Shown here piece by piece: positions 43,401 to 52,354 of a stretch of 64,000 nucleotides of DNA. Under the pieces are notes generated by a model, which saw only the letters and a program-made list of their open reading frames with translations, searched no databases and had not been told where the DNA came from. Numbering within the stretch: position 1 is the stretch's first letter; each line of letters starts with the position of its first letter. The stretch comes from [Leptolyngbya] sp. JSC-1 (GTDB lineage: Bacteria > Cyanobacteriota > Cyanobacteriia > Elainellales > Elainellaceae). The stretch is taken from assembly GCA_000733415.1 (NCBI GenBank), contig KL662191.1:2480142-2544141 (forward strand), in the 5' to 3' direction. A program made the position numbers and the translations under genes.

Positions 43401-44336
43401 ATGAGCGTAGCGTCATTAAAAGGTCGAGACCTGCTCAGCATGGCGGATCTGAGTGCCGCAGAAATTCATGAACTGTTGGAACTGGCTGCCGATTTGAAAG
43501 CCGGAAAGGTCAATCTCCGCTGCCAAAACAAAGTGCTCGGACTACTGTTTAGCAAAGCCTCTACCCGCACTCGCGTCAGCTTTTCGGTAGCGATGTTTCA
43601 CTTGGGTGGGCAGGTGTTGGATCTGAATGCCAGCGTCACCCAGGTTGGGCGCGGAGAGCCGACAGTTGATACAGCGCGTGTGCTCGACCGTTATCTAGAT
43701 GTGTTAGCCATTCGCACCTTTGAGCAAGCCGAGCTAGAAACCTTTGCCAACTACGCCAAAATTCCGGTGATCAATGCCCTCACCGATTTGGAGCACCCTT
43801 GTCAGGTGTTGGCCGATCTGCAAACCGTGCAGGAAGAATTTGGCCAGCTAGCTGGCCTCACCCTCACCTACCTGGGCGACGGCAACAATATGGCGAACTC
43901 GCTGCTGCTGGGCTGTGCGCTCACGGGGATGAATGTCCGGGTCGCTTGTCCTGAGAACTTTCAGCCCGATGCGGCGATTGTGGAGAAGGCCAAGTCGATT
44001 GCAGGTGGCAAATCCGAAGTGCTGATCACCCGTGATCCAGAGGCTGCCGCCAAAGCAGCGCAGGTGTTGTATACCGATGTTTGGGCCAGCATGGGGCAGG
44101 AAAGCGAAGCCGCCAGCCGCGTGCCCCTATTCCAACCCTATCAAGTGAATGACAGCCTGCTCAATTTGGCCGATCCCAAGGCGATTGTGCTGCACTGTTT
44201 GCCCGCCCACCGGGGCGAAGAAATCACCGATGCCGTGATCGAAGGCTCCCATTCCCGCGTCTGGGACGAAGCTGAGAACCGAATGCATGCCCAAAAAGCT
44301 CTGCTAGCAAGCGTGTTGGGAGCAGAACGGCTTTAA
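43401..44336 (+). CDS. argF: ornithine carbamoyltransferase
   Basis: Forms citrulline from ornithine and carbamoyl phosphate in arginine synthesis. 311 residues. The carbamoyl-phosphate site is SKASTRTRVSFSVAMFHLGG, followed by LEHPCQVLADLQTVQEEFG and the ornithine-site HCLPAHRGEEITD. The ATG at 43401 gives a normal N-terminus (SVASLKGRDLLSMADLS). A hairpin terminator follows at 44404. Confidence 0.97.
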   Translation: MSVASLKGRDLLSMADLSAAEIHELLELAADLKAGKVNLRCQNKVLGLLFSKASTRTRVSFSVAMFHLGGQVLDLNASVTQVGRGEPTVDTARVLDRYLDVLAIRTFEQAELETFANYAKIPVINALTDLEHPCQVLADLQTVQEEFGQLAGLTLTYLGDGNNMANSLLLGCALTGMNVRVACPENFQPDAAIVEKAKSIAGGKSEVLITRDPEAAAKAAQVLYTDVWASMGQESEAASRVPLFQPYQVNDSLLNLADPKAIVLHCLPAHRGEEITDAVIEGSHSRVWDEAENRMHAQKALLASVLGAERL

Positions 44337-44403
44337 TAAAGTTTTGATTTTTAAGTTGCGATTATCAAGCAATTGATGGCTAAGTCAAATTGGCTCAGCC
44401 GAA

Positions 44404-44435
44404 CTAGGGCAGCAGTTGGGTGCCCTAGCCTTTTC
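44404..44435 (+). terminator. rho-independent terminator of argF
   Basis: CTAGGGCA pairs with TGCCCTAG around a nine-base loop and is followed by CCTTTTC. It lies 68 bases after the argF stop. Confidence 0.8.
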
Positions 44436-44495
44436 TATGGCAACTCGCAAAGCTTGATCGGGAACTGTCTTCTCAAAACTTCACCCCTTCACATC

Positions 44496-44527
44496 AACTC
44501 AAAACTCAAAACTCAAAACTCAAAACT
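44496..44527. repeat. heptanucleotide repeat AACTCAA
   Basis: Four and a half copies of AACTCAA-type units, overlapping the last codons and stop of the GH57 gene. The same heptamer occurs in the tRNA-Leu intron and inside the GH57 gene near 46400. Confidence 0.85.
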
Positions 44528-47363
44528 TATCCAGCCATCCCCGCACATCAATCGCTAGCCGCTGCCCTAGCTGCAGGAACTGGCGAATCTGATCCAAACT
44601 CCAATCGGGCTTTTGGTTTGAGTTCTGCTGCCAGAGCCGGAGTTGGGGCAAGACGCGACGGTGCAAGCCTTGCAGATAGATTTCCTGCGCTCGGTCCACC
44701 GAGAGATGCAGATGGAAGCGGTTGCTCAGCTCTAGCAAGCGGTCGATCCATTGGAGATCGGCTTCGGCAGTGCTGGGATTGAAGTTGTGCAGCAGATGCC
44801 AGAGCGCCCGTAGAATCAGCCGTTCCAAGGTTTGTTTGATCTGGAGTGGCTTGAGCTGGCAGCGCATGTGATCTGCTTCTGCGGCGATTGCCTCCAGTTC
44901 GGCTAAATGGCTGAGACAAAGTTGGGGATTGGTGGGCGGAAAATCGCTGGTTTCCCGATCCAAAGCCTGTAAGGTAACGATTGCGCGGTGACTAATGGCA
45001 ATCTCTGCAGCGACCTGCAACTCCTGGGGCACATCCAGCCCATCTCGGTGGAAGGCGGCAATGATGCCGTAGTTGTCGCGGTAGACCTGCGTATAGAGCT
45101 GATCGAGACGAGTCAGGGTTTCCCGGCTGAGTAGGCGCATAATTTTGTGCCGCTCTTCGGCAAATAGGTCGCGCAGACTGTAGGATTGATGGCCCAGATA
45201 GCGGGTCATCGCCAAAATCATCTGAGCCGCACTCGCCTGCTTCAGGGTGTCAAACAAGACTTCTTTCATCTGGCTATAGGCGCGGCGTCCGCTGAAGGGC
45301 TGGATGCAGCAGTGGAAATCCCAGCCGCCCAAATGCAGCACCGCAAACACCAATATCTTACGTTCGCGGGTCATCTCTGAAGTGAGCTGGATCTGGCCGA
45401 CGGCTAGAGTAAGGGTGCCTAAGCGCTGAAGCTGATAATCAAGCTGCTGCACGGCATAGCAGTACACCCGCTGCTCAGGCGCATAGGCGGTAAACAGGGA
45501 AGTCATGGCGTAGTGGGCCGCCACCTGCTCTAGGCTGATTTGGGCCGGGATCACCAACTGGCGATAGACCTCTGCGCCATTCTGAAACAGATCCACATTG
45601 CTAGGAGCCACCCCCAGCCGTTTGATAAACGCTTTCTCTAGCTGGACGCCTGCCACATCGCCTGCTAACTCTAAGGCACGGGCTGCGTAGCGCAAAATCT
45701 GGGTGCCTTCCGGACGGGAAATTTCATCGAAAAACCAGCCGCAGCTTGTGTACATCAAGAGGGCATGGCGCTGCATCTCCAGCAGCCGCAGGGCATCGAC
45801 TCGTTCGGCAGCGCTGAGTTTGTGGGATTGGTGCTGAGCCAGAAAACGATTGATGCAAGTCGGACTGCGATCCAGGATCACCTGAATATAATGATCCCGA
45901 GCCTTCCAGGGATCCAGGAACAGCTTTTTGCCATGCTCCTCATACACTTTGCTCAACTGATCCCGCAGCCAATCCAAGCTATCGCGCAACGGTCTGCGCC
46001 ACTGCTGATGCCAACTGCCGCCCCCACCACAGCCGCAATCCTCCTGCCAGCGATCAACGCCGTGGGAGCAACTCCAAGCCGTGACGGGTTTTAGTTCTAC
46101 TTCCCAGGCGGGCGGATTCAGACTCAAATAATGGGCAAAGTTGGTCACGGTCCAGCCTCGCCGCGGAAATTCCTCGGTAAAAGCATAGGCCAGCGCCTTT
46201 TCGGTGCCGCCCTTGTGATGCCCAAAGGTTTCGCCATCGGTGGCGACCGCAATCAGTTGGGCCGGCTGATCCCCTCGTACCGCTTGGGCAATTCGCCCGA
46301 TAAAGTGACTGGAGTTGCTCAGCACATCGCTGAAGCCCATATCCCGGGAAATCGGACCATCGTAGAAGAAAATGTCGATGTAAGGGCAATCAGAAGAGTT
46401 TTGAGTGTTGTAGCTTGCTTCTGCGTAGCAGTATTTTGAGTGTTGAGTTGAATCAGCAGTAATGTGATCTTCTAACTGAGGACTTAAAGCTGTAGAGCTT
46501 TGCTCTTCCCGCAGGGTGAACTCAACCCTTTTTAAGTAGCAGCGGTAGGGGCGGATCGGATCAATTTGGCTGCCGCCGACTTCAGTCCAGTGGGGATCGG
46601 GGTGGTCTGCGGTGGGCAGGGGACGACAGCGCTGGGCTTGGGACGGTGCCAGAATGATGAACTTGATGCCTTCAGCGACTAGGGCTTCCAGGGTGGCGTA
46701 ATCAACGGCGGTCTCGGCTAGCCAAATCCCTTCGGGATCGCGGCCAAATCGGGATTTGAAATCGGCTTTGCCCCAGCGAATCTGGGTGTATTTGTCGCGC
46801 TCGTTGGCCAGCGGCATGATCATGTGGTTGTAGACCTGCGCGATGGCATTGCCATGACCGTTGAGGCGTTCGCAGCTTTTGCGGTCGGCTTCCAGGATGC
46901 GCTGATAGGTTTCAATGTCGTAGCGCTCTAGCCAGCTCATCAGGGTGGGGCCGATGTTGAAGCTGAGATACTCGAAGTTGTTGACGATCCCTAGCAGCTC
47001 TTCTCGGTCGTTCAGCACTCGCGCAAAGGCATTGGGACGGTAGCATTCGTGGTGAATCCGTTCATTCCAGTCATGAAAGGGAGCGGCGCTGGGCTGGCGT
47101 TCGATCGCGTTGAGATAGGGGTTTTCGCGCGGTGGTTGGTAGAAGTGGCCGTGAACCGTGACATAGACGCCGGTAGCTGCTGTCTGCTCATTTGTCTGCT
47201 CATTCCAGACTTGAGATTTCAATGTTGGAGAAACAGAGTCAACAATTTCTACTTGGGGTTCTACTTGGGGTTCTACTTGGGGATCATGGATGGCTACAGC
47301 ATCCACGCCTTGAGGTAGGGGAGCAAAGATATTTGCAGACTCTGAGTTGTGGTGAGAAGTCAT
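44520..47363 (-). CDS. GH57 family (DUF3536) glycoside hydrolase
   Basis: 947 residues. The N-terminal GH57 barrel contains YVTVHGHFYQPPRENPYL, EGIWLAETAVDYATLEALV (nucleophile Glu region), FFYDGPISRDMGF and ATDGETFGHHKGGTEKAL with the catalytic Asp. The C-terminal half is DUF3536, largely helical. Relatives are alpha-amylase or mannosidase-like and may act on glycogen or other alpha-glucans. Residues about 290-340 form an insertion absent from the family as I know it, encoded by repeat-rich DNA. Three PQVE units lie near the N-terminus. Start by position; internal ATGs exist. Confidence 0.88.
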   Translation of the reverse strand: MTSHHNSESANIFAPLPQGVDAVAIHDPQVEPQVEPQVEIVDSVSPTLKSQVWNEQTNEQTAATGVYVTVHGHFYQPPRENPYLNAIERQPSAAPFHDWNERIHHECYRPNAFARVLNDREELLGIVNNFEYLSFNIGPTLMSWLERYDIETYQRILEADRKSCERLNGHGNAIAQVYNHMIMPLANERDKYTQIRWGKADFKSRFGRDPEGIWLAETAVDYATLEALVAEGIKFIILAPSQAQRCRPLPTADHPDPHWTEVGGSQIDPIRPYRCYLKRVEFTLREEQSSTALSPQLEDHITADSTQHSKYCYAEASYNTQNSSDCPYIDIFFYDGPISRDMGFSDVLSNSSHFIGRIAQAVRGDQPAQLIAVATDGETFGHHKGGTEKALAYAFTEEFPRRGWTVTNFAHYLSLNPPAWEVELKPVTAWSCSHGVDRWQEDCGCGGGGSWHQQWRRPLRDSLDWLRDQLSKVYEEHGKKLFLDPWKARDHYIQVILDRSPTCINRFLAQHQSHKLSAAERVDALRLLEMQRHALLMYTSCGWFFDEISRPEGTQILRYAARALELAGDVAGVQLEKAFIKRLGVAPSNVDLFQNGAEVYRQLVIPAQISLEQVAAHYAMTSLFTAYAPEQRVYCYAVQQLDYQLQRLGTLTLAVGQIQLTSEMTRERKILVFAVLHLGGWDFHCCIQPFSGRRAYSQMKEVLFDTLKQASAAQMILAMTRYLGHQSYSLRDLFAEERHKIMRLLSRETLTRLDQLYTQVYRDNYGIIAAFHRDGLDVPQELQVAAEIAISHRAIVTLQALDRETSDFPPTNPQLCLSHLAELEAIAAEADHMRCQLKPLQIKQTLERLILRALWHLLHNFNPSTAEADLQWIDRLLELSNRFHLHLSVDRAQEIYLQGLHRRVLPQLRLWQQNSNQKPDWSLDQIRQFLQLGQRLAIDVRGWLDKF
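47247..47282. repeat. 12-bp coding tandem repeat in the GH57 gene
   Basis: Three copies of TTCTACTTGGGG encode PQVE units close to the N-terminus. As with the GDKL repeat at 22274, copy-number change keeps the frame. Confidence 0.85.
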
Positions 47364-48323
47364 GAATGTTTGTCCAAGTGCAAAAATGGAAATGATAGGC
47401 AGAGAAATGGCAGGCAGAAGGTATTAAGCCTGCAAGGCAAGAATGACAATTAAGGAATTGATCACAATTAAGGAATTGATCACAAATCAATATTTAAGCA
47501 AAACTGATACAGTATATTACAACCCATAGAGAAGAACCGTGGAAACTGCATAAAAAGGTGTAGCCCTTGAGCTGATTGATTCTGCGCAGCAGCCAAAGAG
47601 CACTTTTAATGTTGTAAAACTTTGGCAAATCTTCCAAATCTGGTAGATAGATTTTCTAACTGGTTCTTCTACTGGTTCTTCTATCTGATTCTGCTAACTG
47701 GTTCATGAAAATCAGATGGGTGAGAGCCAGAAAACGGTTGACTGATGTTTCTTGATGTTTCTTATGGAGAGGGACAAATTCATCATTCCCAAAGCTGTAA
47801 AACGCATGTTGCCTTCTCCAGCCTGATGCTTCGCTTATAGTCCTCATTGATCTTAAACTAAACAACTCCTTCTGCTTGCGGATTAACGATTTACAACAAG
47901 AAGTATCGAAACTTTATTTTTTGCAATAAGCAATCTTGATTCGCTTATCCGAGCCTTTGAATGGATCATGCATCGGCTATCAGCGTTTTGATCTCAGTCT
48001 TTGGGGATCAACAGTGAGTACCACAGACCGAATGAATTGAATCTTTCTATAGACACAATTGATTTACACATAACTAAATTTCTATAGACGCCATAGCCTA
48101 GAATCCGCATCTTGATCCGGATTGGATGTTCTCTACTTCTTCGTGTGAAGAAGCCGTGAAGAATGCCTCGATTTAATTTCTCAAACAAGAACTCAAACAA
48201 CTGTTTTTTATGCTGGACTACAACTCAGTGTTTTAGCCTACAGCGAGTTCGATCGCTACAGCGTCTGTATTGGGTTTGTATAAAAATGTTCTTTATAGAA
48301 GCATAATGAGGTCGTGAGTTTCC
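47364..48323. other. 960-bp region upstream of the lasso cluster, no gene seen
   Basis: AT-rich DNA between the divergent GH57 gene and the lasso operon. A 20-bp direct repeat (AATTAAGGAATTGATCACAA) occurs twice near 47450-47485, and TTTCTATAGACGCC-like strings occur twice near 48045-48095. GTATAAAAAT near 48277 is a plausible -10 region for the lasso operon. Small frames present have no ribosome site or recognisable product. Confidence 0.5.
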
Positions 48324-48635
48324 ATGTCTCAAGTTAGCGCACCATTGAATAACTTAGCAGGATTGATTTCAGCCACCAAGGAGCAGGTTTCTTCTGATTT
48401 AGTGGATGAAACAGTGATTCTCAACTTGAAATCTGGTGTCTATTTTGGACTGAATGAAGTTGGTACCACTATTTGGAACCTAATTCAACAACCGCGAACA
48501 CTTCAGTCTATTCATACATCTCTTCTGTCGGAATATGATGTTGATTCCGAGCAATGTATGCAAGATTTGACTGCCATCCTGCACGCTTTACAAGCTGCTG
48601 AACTAATTGAAATCACTCATGCAGACGTTGAATAA
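48324..48635 (+). CDS. PqqD-like leader-binding protein of the lasso peptide cluster (B1)
   Basis: 103 residues: ISATKEQVSSDLVDETVILN, LKSGVYFGLNEVGTTIWNLI and YDVDSEQCMQDLTAILHALQ are the PqqD/RRE fold. In split lasso B proteins this part binds the precursor leader at its YxxP motif and delivers it to the protease and cyclase. It is the first gene of an operon and overlaps the next by 17 bases. Its function follows from context and family. Confidence 0.9.
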   Translation: MSQVSAPLNNLAGLISATKEQVSSDLVDETVILNLKSGVYFGLNEVGTTIWNLIQQPRTLQSIHTSLLSEYDVDSEQCMQDLTAILHALQAAELIEITHADVE

Positions 48636-49056
48636 AGTCCTCCAGCTCAGTCCTGCCGAGCGGTGGCTGCTGTTTGAGACGCTAGTTTTACTGAATCTGA
48701 TCCGATTGGGACTTGTATTTGTACCATTTCAACAACTGCGTCGGTTGCTTGCAAGGGGCGTGGCTCGATCAGATCAATTGATGCACCGGGTTTCTCCAGA
48801 GCACATTGCTTGGGCGGTAAATGCCGTTTGTTCTCGCATACCCAATAAGGCAAAGTGCCTAGCGCAGGCATTAGCTACTCAGGGATTGCTGTCTCGCTAT
48901 GGCTATACCTCTGAGCTTCGGATTGGAGTGGCAAAAGATTGTTTTGGCAAGTTAGCTGCCCATGCCTGGGTTGAATATCAGGGGCGAGTTGTCATCGGTG
49001 GACTACCCAATCTGGAAACCTTTACACCTCTGCCAGCCCTGGAGTTAGACCCATGA
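48619..49056 (+). CDS. lasso peptide leader protease (B2, transglutaminase-like)
   Basis: 145 residues from the ATG at 48619 (a TTG at 48607 would add four). LSPAERWLLFETLVLLNLIR is the typical N-terminal helix. The catalytic Cys is in IPNKAKCLAQALATQGLL and the His in AAHAWVEYQGRVVIGGLP. It cleaves the leader after the Thr-x site and hands the core to the cyclase. It overlaps B1 by 17 bases, and its stop overlaps the cyclase start as ATGA. Confidence 0.92.
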   Translation: MQTLNKVLQLSPAERWLLFETLVLLNLIRLGLVFVPFQQLRRLLARGVARSDQLMHRVSPEHIAWAVNAVCSRIPNKAKCLAQALATQGLLSRYGYTSELRIGVAKDCFGKLAAHAWVEYQGRVVIGGLPNLETFTPLPALELDP

Positions 49057-50978
49057 GCGGAATCGCAGGAATTTACTATCTAGACGGACAGCCTGTCCAG
49101 CATAGTGAGCTAGCGCGAATGACGGATGTTCTGTCCCATCGAGGGCCAGACGGAGCAGAGATTTGGTGTGGCGGGTCAGTCGGGTTAGGGCACCGGATGC
49201 TGTGGACCACGCCCGAGTCATTGCTAGAGAAGTTACCGCTAGTGAAAGGAAATCTTACCCTTACTGCGGATGCTCGGATTGACAACCGAGAGGAATTGAT
49301 TCCGGCATTGGGTTTTGCAGACTATCCAGCAGACAAGGTAACGGACAGCGATCTGATCCTGGCAGCCTACGAGAAGTGGGGAACACAGTGCCCCGAGAAA
49401 CTGCTAGGCGACTTTGCCTTTGTGATTTGGGATGGTCGAAACCAGCAGCTTTTTTGCGCTCGGGACCACTTTGGGGTTAAGCCGCTCTACTACTACCATC
49501 AGTCGGGCAAACTGTTTGCCTTCGCCTCCGAAATTAAGGCGTTGCTAGCTCTATCGGACGTGCTGTGCCAGATCAACGAAGTTAGGATAGCCGATTACCT
49601 CCTGCAACGTTACGAAGACAAAGCCAGTACGTTTTATCACCATATCTATCGTTGTGTGCCTGCTCACAGTCTGCGCGTTACGGCTGAGCAATTGTCGCTT
49701 CACCCCTATTGGCAACTCGATCCGCATCGAGAATTGCGTTTGTCCTCGGATGAAGAGTACGCTGCCGCCTATCGAGAAATCTTTACCGAAGCCGTGCGCT
49801 GTCGGCTGCGCAGTGCCTTTCCAATTGGCTCGATGCTCAGCGGTGGCTTAGATTCCTCATCTATTGTCTGTACTGCTCACTCTCTGTGGGATGTAACTAG
49901 AGGGGATTCTCTCAAAACTTTTTCGGCCATCTTTGATACGGTTCCTGAAAGTGATGAACGGTTCTACATTCGGGCTGTGTTAGAACAAGGGAATTTTGAA
50001 CCTCACTACATTCATGGCGATCAGCTTAGTTGTTTTGACAGCATTACACTCACTTTACCTTGGCAAGATGAACCGTTTGATGCACCAAATTCTTTAATCA
50101 ATCTCGAAACTTGGCGCATTGCTCAACAGCAGGGAGTTCGCGTCTTGCTTGATGGATTGATGGGAGACAATGTTATCTCGCACGGATACGCTTATCTGAA
50201 TGAACTGGCCCGTACAGGACGTTGGCTTACACTAGCTACTGAAATCCGAGCATTGGCGAAGCAACGCAACCGCTCACATTGGGCACCTCTACGGCGCTTT
50301 ATTTGGAATGACGGCGTTAAATCTAATATTCCTCCTGCTCTACGACAACGCTGGCGACAATTGCGGGGATACCAGGAGCCTGTTTGGAAACCAGATCCAC
50401 TGCTAAATCCTGAATTTACTCGGCAAGTTGGACTGAAAGAGAGAGTTCAAGAATTTGCTGCTGGCGAATGGCGAACTGAGCGGGAAAACCACCACCAAGA
50501 ACTCAACAGTGGTTTTGTACCGCTGTCTATGGAAATGTTCAACAAAGGAGTTTCTGCTTATGCCATTGAAGCTCGCTTGCCATTTACCGATCGTCGTTTA
50601 GTGGAATTTTGCTTAGCAGTTCCAGCGAACCAAAAACTGCATCGGGGCTGGAGCCGTATGATTGCCCGTCGTGCAATGGAAAACTGCCTACCAAGAGCAA
50701 TTCAATGGCGGCATGACAAAGGCGACCTCGGCGTCAATTTGATTCGAAGAATATTAACAGAACAAAGCAAATTTGAAGAGTTCATTCAAAACTTTCCCGC
50801 GGAACTTGAAGAGTACGTAGACATATTCACTCTCCGAAAAATCAGCCAGCAGTTCTTCTCTGAAGGTGAACAATACTCGGCAGATAAAATTCACCAGCTG
50901 CTCCTAGTTATGACCTTGGCTCAATGGCTGAAGTATGTCAAAGATTCCTCAGCTCGCGAAGCAGCGTTTTTATCGTGA
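49053..50978 (+). CDS. lasso peptide cyclase (asparagine synthetase-like, C)
   Basis: 641 residues. The N-terminal glutaminase-like domain starts MSGIAGIYYLDGQPVQ: the catalytic Cys2 of true asparagine synthetases is Ser, so it cannot release ammonia from glutamine. The synthetase domain has the ATP-pyrophosphatase loop PIGSMLSGGLDSSSIVC and later EARLPFTDRRLVEFCLAV. It activates the Asp/Glu side chain of the core as AMP ester and closes the macrolactam with Gly1. The start overlaps the B2 stop. Confidence 0.93.
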   Translation: MSGIAGIYYLDGQPVQHSELARMTDVLSHRGPDGAEIWCGGSVGLGHRMLWTTPESLLEKLPLVKGNLTLTADARIDNREELIPALGFADYPADKVTDSDLILAAYEKWGTQCPEKLLGDFAFVIWDGRNQQLFCARDHFGVKPLYYYHQSGKLFAFASEIKALLALSDVLCQINEVRIADYLLQRYEDKASTFYHHIYRCVPAHSLRVTAEQLSLHPYWQLDPHRELRLSSDEEYAAAYREIFTEAVRCRLRSAFPIGSMLSGGLDSSSIVCTAHSLWDVTRGDSLKTFSAIFDTVPESDERFYIRAVLEQGNFEPHYIHGDQLSCFDSITLTLPWQDEPFDAPNSLINLETWRIAQQQGVRVLLDGLMGDNVISHGYAYLNELARTGRWLTLATEIRALAKQRNRSHWAPLRRFIWNDGVKSNIPPALRQRWRQLRGYQEPVWKPDPLLNPEFTRQVGLKERVQEFAAGEWRTERENHHQELNSGFVPLSMEMFNKGVSAYAIEARLPFTDRRLVEFCLAVPANQKLHRGWSRMIARRAMENCLPRAIQWRHDKGDLGVNLIRRILTEQSKFEEFIQNFPAELEEYVDIFTLRKISQQFFSEGEQYSADKIHQLLLVMTLAQWLKYVKDSSAREAAFLS

Positions 50979-51063
50979 AAAGGAGGTGAAAAATTGATTA
51001 ATGTCCATTAATGTAGTCCGTTGAACTTCCAGTAGTACACTTCTACAATGGTGAGGTAATACA

Positions 51064-51225
51064 ATGCAGAAGAAGCGCTATGTTAAGCCTGAACTAACCG
51101 TGCATGGTGACGTTGAAAAGATCACCCAAGGTTCAGGATTTGGGATCAAAGATGTTTTTGTTTATGGACTAGCTGATCCAATTGGAAATTGCGGAGGTGA
51201 TTCCTGTAATGTTGGCAGCCGATAA
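51064..51225 (+). CDS. lasso peptide precursor (A)
   Basis: 53 residues with GTGAGGT six bases before the ATG. The leader MQKKRYVKPELTVHGDVEKI plus TQ holds the recognition motif YVKPEL (YxxP) and Thr at position -2 of the predicted cut. The core would be 31 residues: GSGFGIKD, VFVYGLADPIGN, CGGDSCNVGSR. Gly1 and Asp8 can form an eight-membered-residue macrolactam ring, the standard arrangement. Two Cys (positions 21 and 26) could form a disulfide in the tail. The gene follows the cyclase by 85 bp and is followed by a terminator-like hairpin. Confidence 0.9.
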   Translation: MQKKRYVKPELTVHGDVEKITQGSGFGIKDVFVYGLADPIGNCGGDSCNVGSR

Positions 51226-51350
51226 ATATCCTCCAATCAATTTGTTGATAATCCTCGGTTGCTGTCCTGGATTGTTGACAGATAATTTGTTTCTCGAAAG
51301 GAGAGGTTTTTGAAAGTTTAGTTGGATTCTCAGCTAAACCTGTGTAAATG

Positions 51351-51389
51351 TCCCTGTTGAATCACTCTAACATTTTGGTTCAACAGGGA
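51351..51389 (+). terminator. hairpin terminator after the lasso precursor
   Basis: TCCCTGTTGAA pairs perfectly with TTCAACAGGGA over 11 base pairs around a 17-base loop, followed by TCTTT. A smaller hairpin (GTTTAG with CTAAAC) precedes it. This would give the precursor an abundant short transcript with limited read-through to the kinase and exporter genes. Confidence 0.75.
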
Positions 51390-51436
51390 TCTTTAGAAGA
51401 GCTTAGGCTTTTCAACATTCCTAATACCATAAAAGC

Positions 51437-52342
51437 ATGTTTTCCTATACCGCTTACGGTTTGAATATTGCGTCCTATCTTCCTTTGCCGGAACTAACAG
51501 TATATGGAGGAGAGGCAGCTGTTACGATTCAACCCGGACCTGTGCAACATCCTGCCAATGCGGTTCGATCGGAACAATGTATTTGGGCGTCAAAGACCGA
51601 AGCCATCTTCCATTGGCATGACATCGGCACTTTTCTAGTCCGGGAAGGACGGGAAATTATTGTTGATGCCATTCGCGAAGTCAATCCCGATGTCCTGCGC
51701 CTGTTTCTGTTGGGGTCAGCCCTGGGAACCTTACTGCATCAGCGGGGCTTATTGGTGCTGCACGGCAGTGTGGTAGCTAAGGCGGGGAGTGCCCTTGCTT
51801 TTCTAGGGGAGAGTGGCTGGGGCAAATCCACCATGGTGGCAGCACTGTGCAAGCAGGGATATCGTCTAGTTGCCGATGATGTGCTGGCGATCGGGTTTGA
51901 TGACAGCAATCACCCTATCGTTTTTCCTGGCTCGCCCCAGGTGAAATTGTGGGCAGATGCCGTAACTTCTCTAGGAGACGACCCTGCTGCCCTGTCGAGA
52001 ATTCGTCCTGAGGTTGAGAAATACGCGCGGCGATTCGAGCAGGGATTCTCGACCGAGCCTCAGCGACTCGCTCGTCTGTACATTCTGGGCGTTGGTGCTG
52101 CGCCTGAAATCGAACCAATTGCGGCTCAAATCGCATTCAAGGAGCTGATTTTCCATTCCTACGCCGTGCCGTTTTTGGGCAGCGCGTTTTCCAATCCGAG
52201 CCACTTCCAGCAAGCTGCCCACTTGATCAACGCTATCCCCATTGCGCGTCTGAAACGCCATCGCTCGCTGCTGGCATTGCCGGAGATTGTGCAGCTGGTT
52301 GCAGCCGATGGTGCTGGTCATGCCCAGCGGGTTGCTGTTTAA
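51437..52342 (+). CDS. HPr kinase-like protein of the lasso cluster
   Basis: 301 residues: YTAYGLNIASYLPLPELT, LLVLHGSVVAKAGSALAF, the P-loop LGESGWGKSTMVAALCKQG and YRLVADDVLAI are the HprK C-terminal kinase fold without the N-terminal Hpr(Ser) domain. In paeninodin-type lasso clusters such kinases phosphorylate the C-terminal Ser of the precursor. Here the core ends GSR, so the target could be the penultimate Ser. It stands after the terminator and 12 bp before the exporter. Confidence 0.85.
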   Translation: MFSYTAYGLNIASYLPLPELTVYGGEAAVTIQPGPVQHPANAVRSEQCIWASKTEAIFHWHDIGTFLVREGREIIVDAIREVNPDVLRLFLLGSALGTLLHQRGLLVLHGSVVAKAGSALAFLGESGWGKSTMVAALCKQGYRLVADDVLAIGFDDSNHPIVFPGSPQVKLWADAVTSLGDDPAALSRIRPEVEKYARRFEQGFSTEPQRLARLYILGVGAAPEIEPIAAQIAFKELIFHSYAVPFLGSAFSNPSHFQQAAHLINAIPIARLKRHRSLLALPEIVQLVAADGAGHAQRVAV

Positions 52343-52354
52343 CACCGAAGATCC

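Noticed and set aside
47994..48200. 68-codon reverse frame upstream of the lasso cluster
   Set aside because: No ribosome site and no recognisable product; AT-rich non-coding character.
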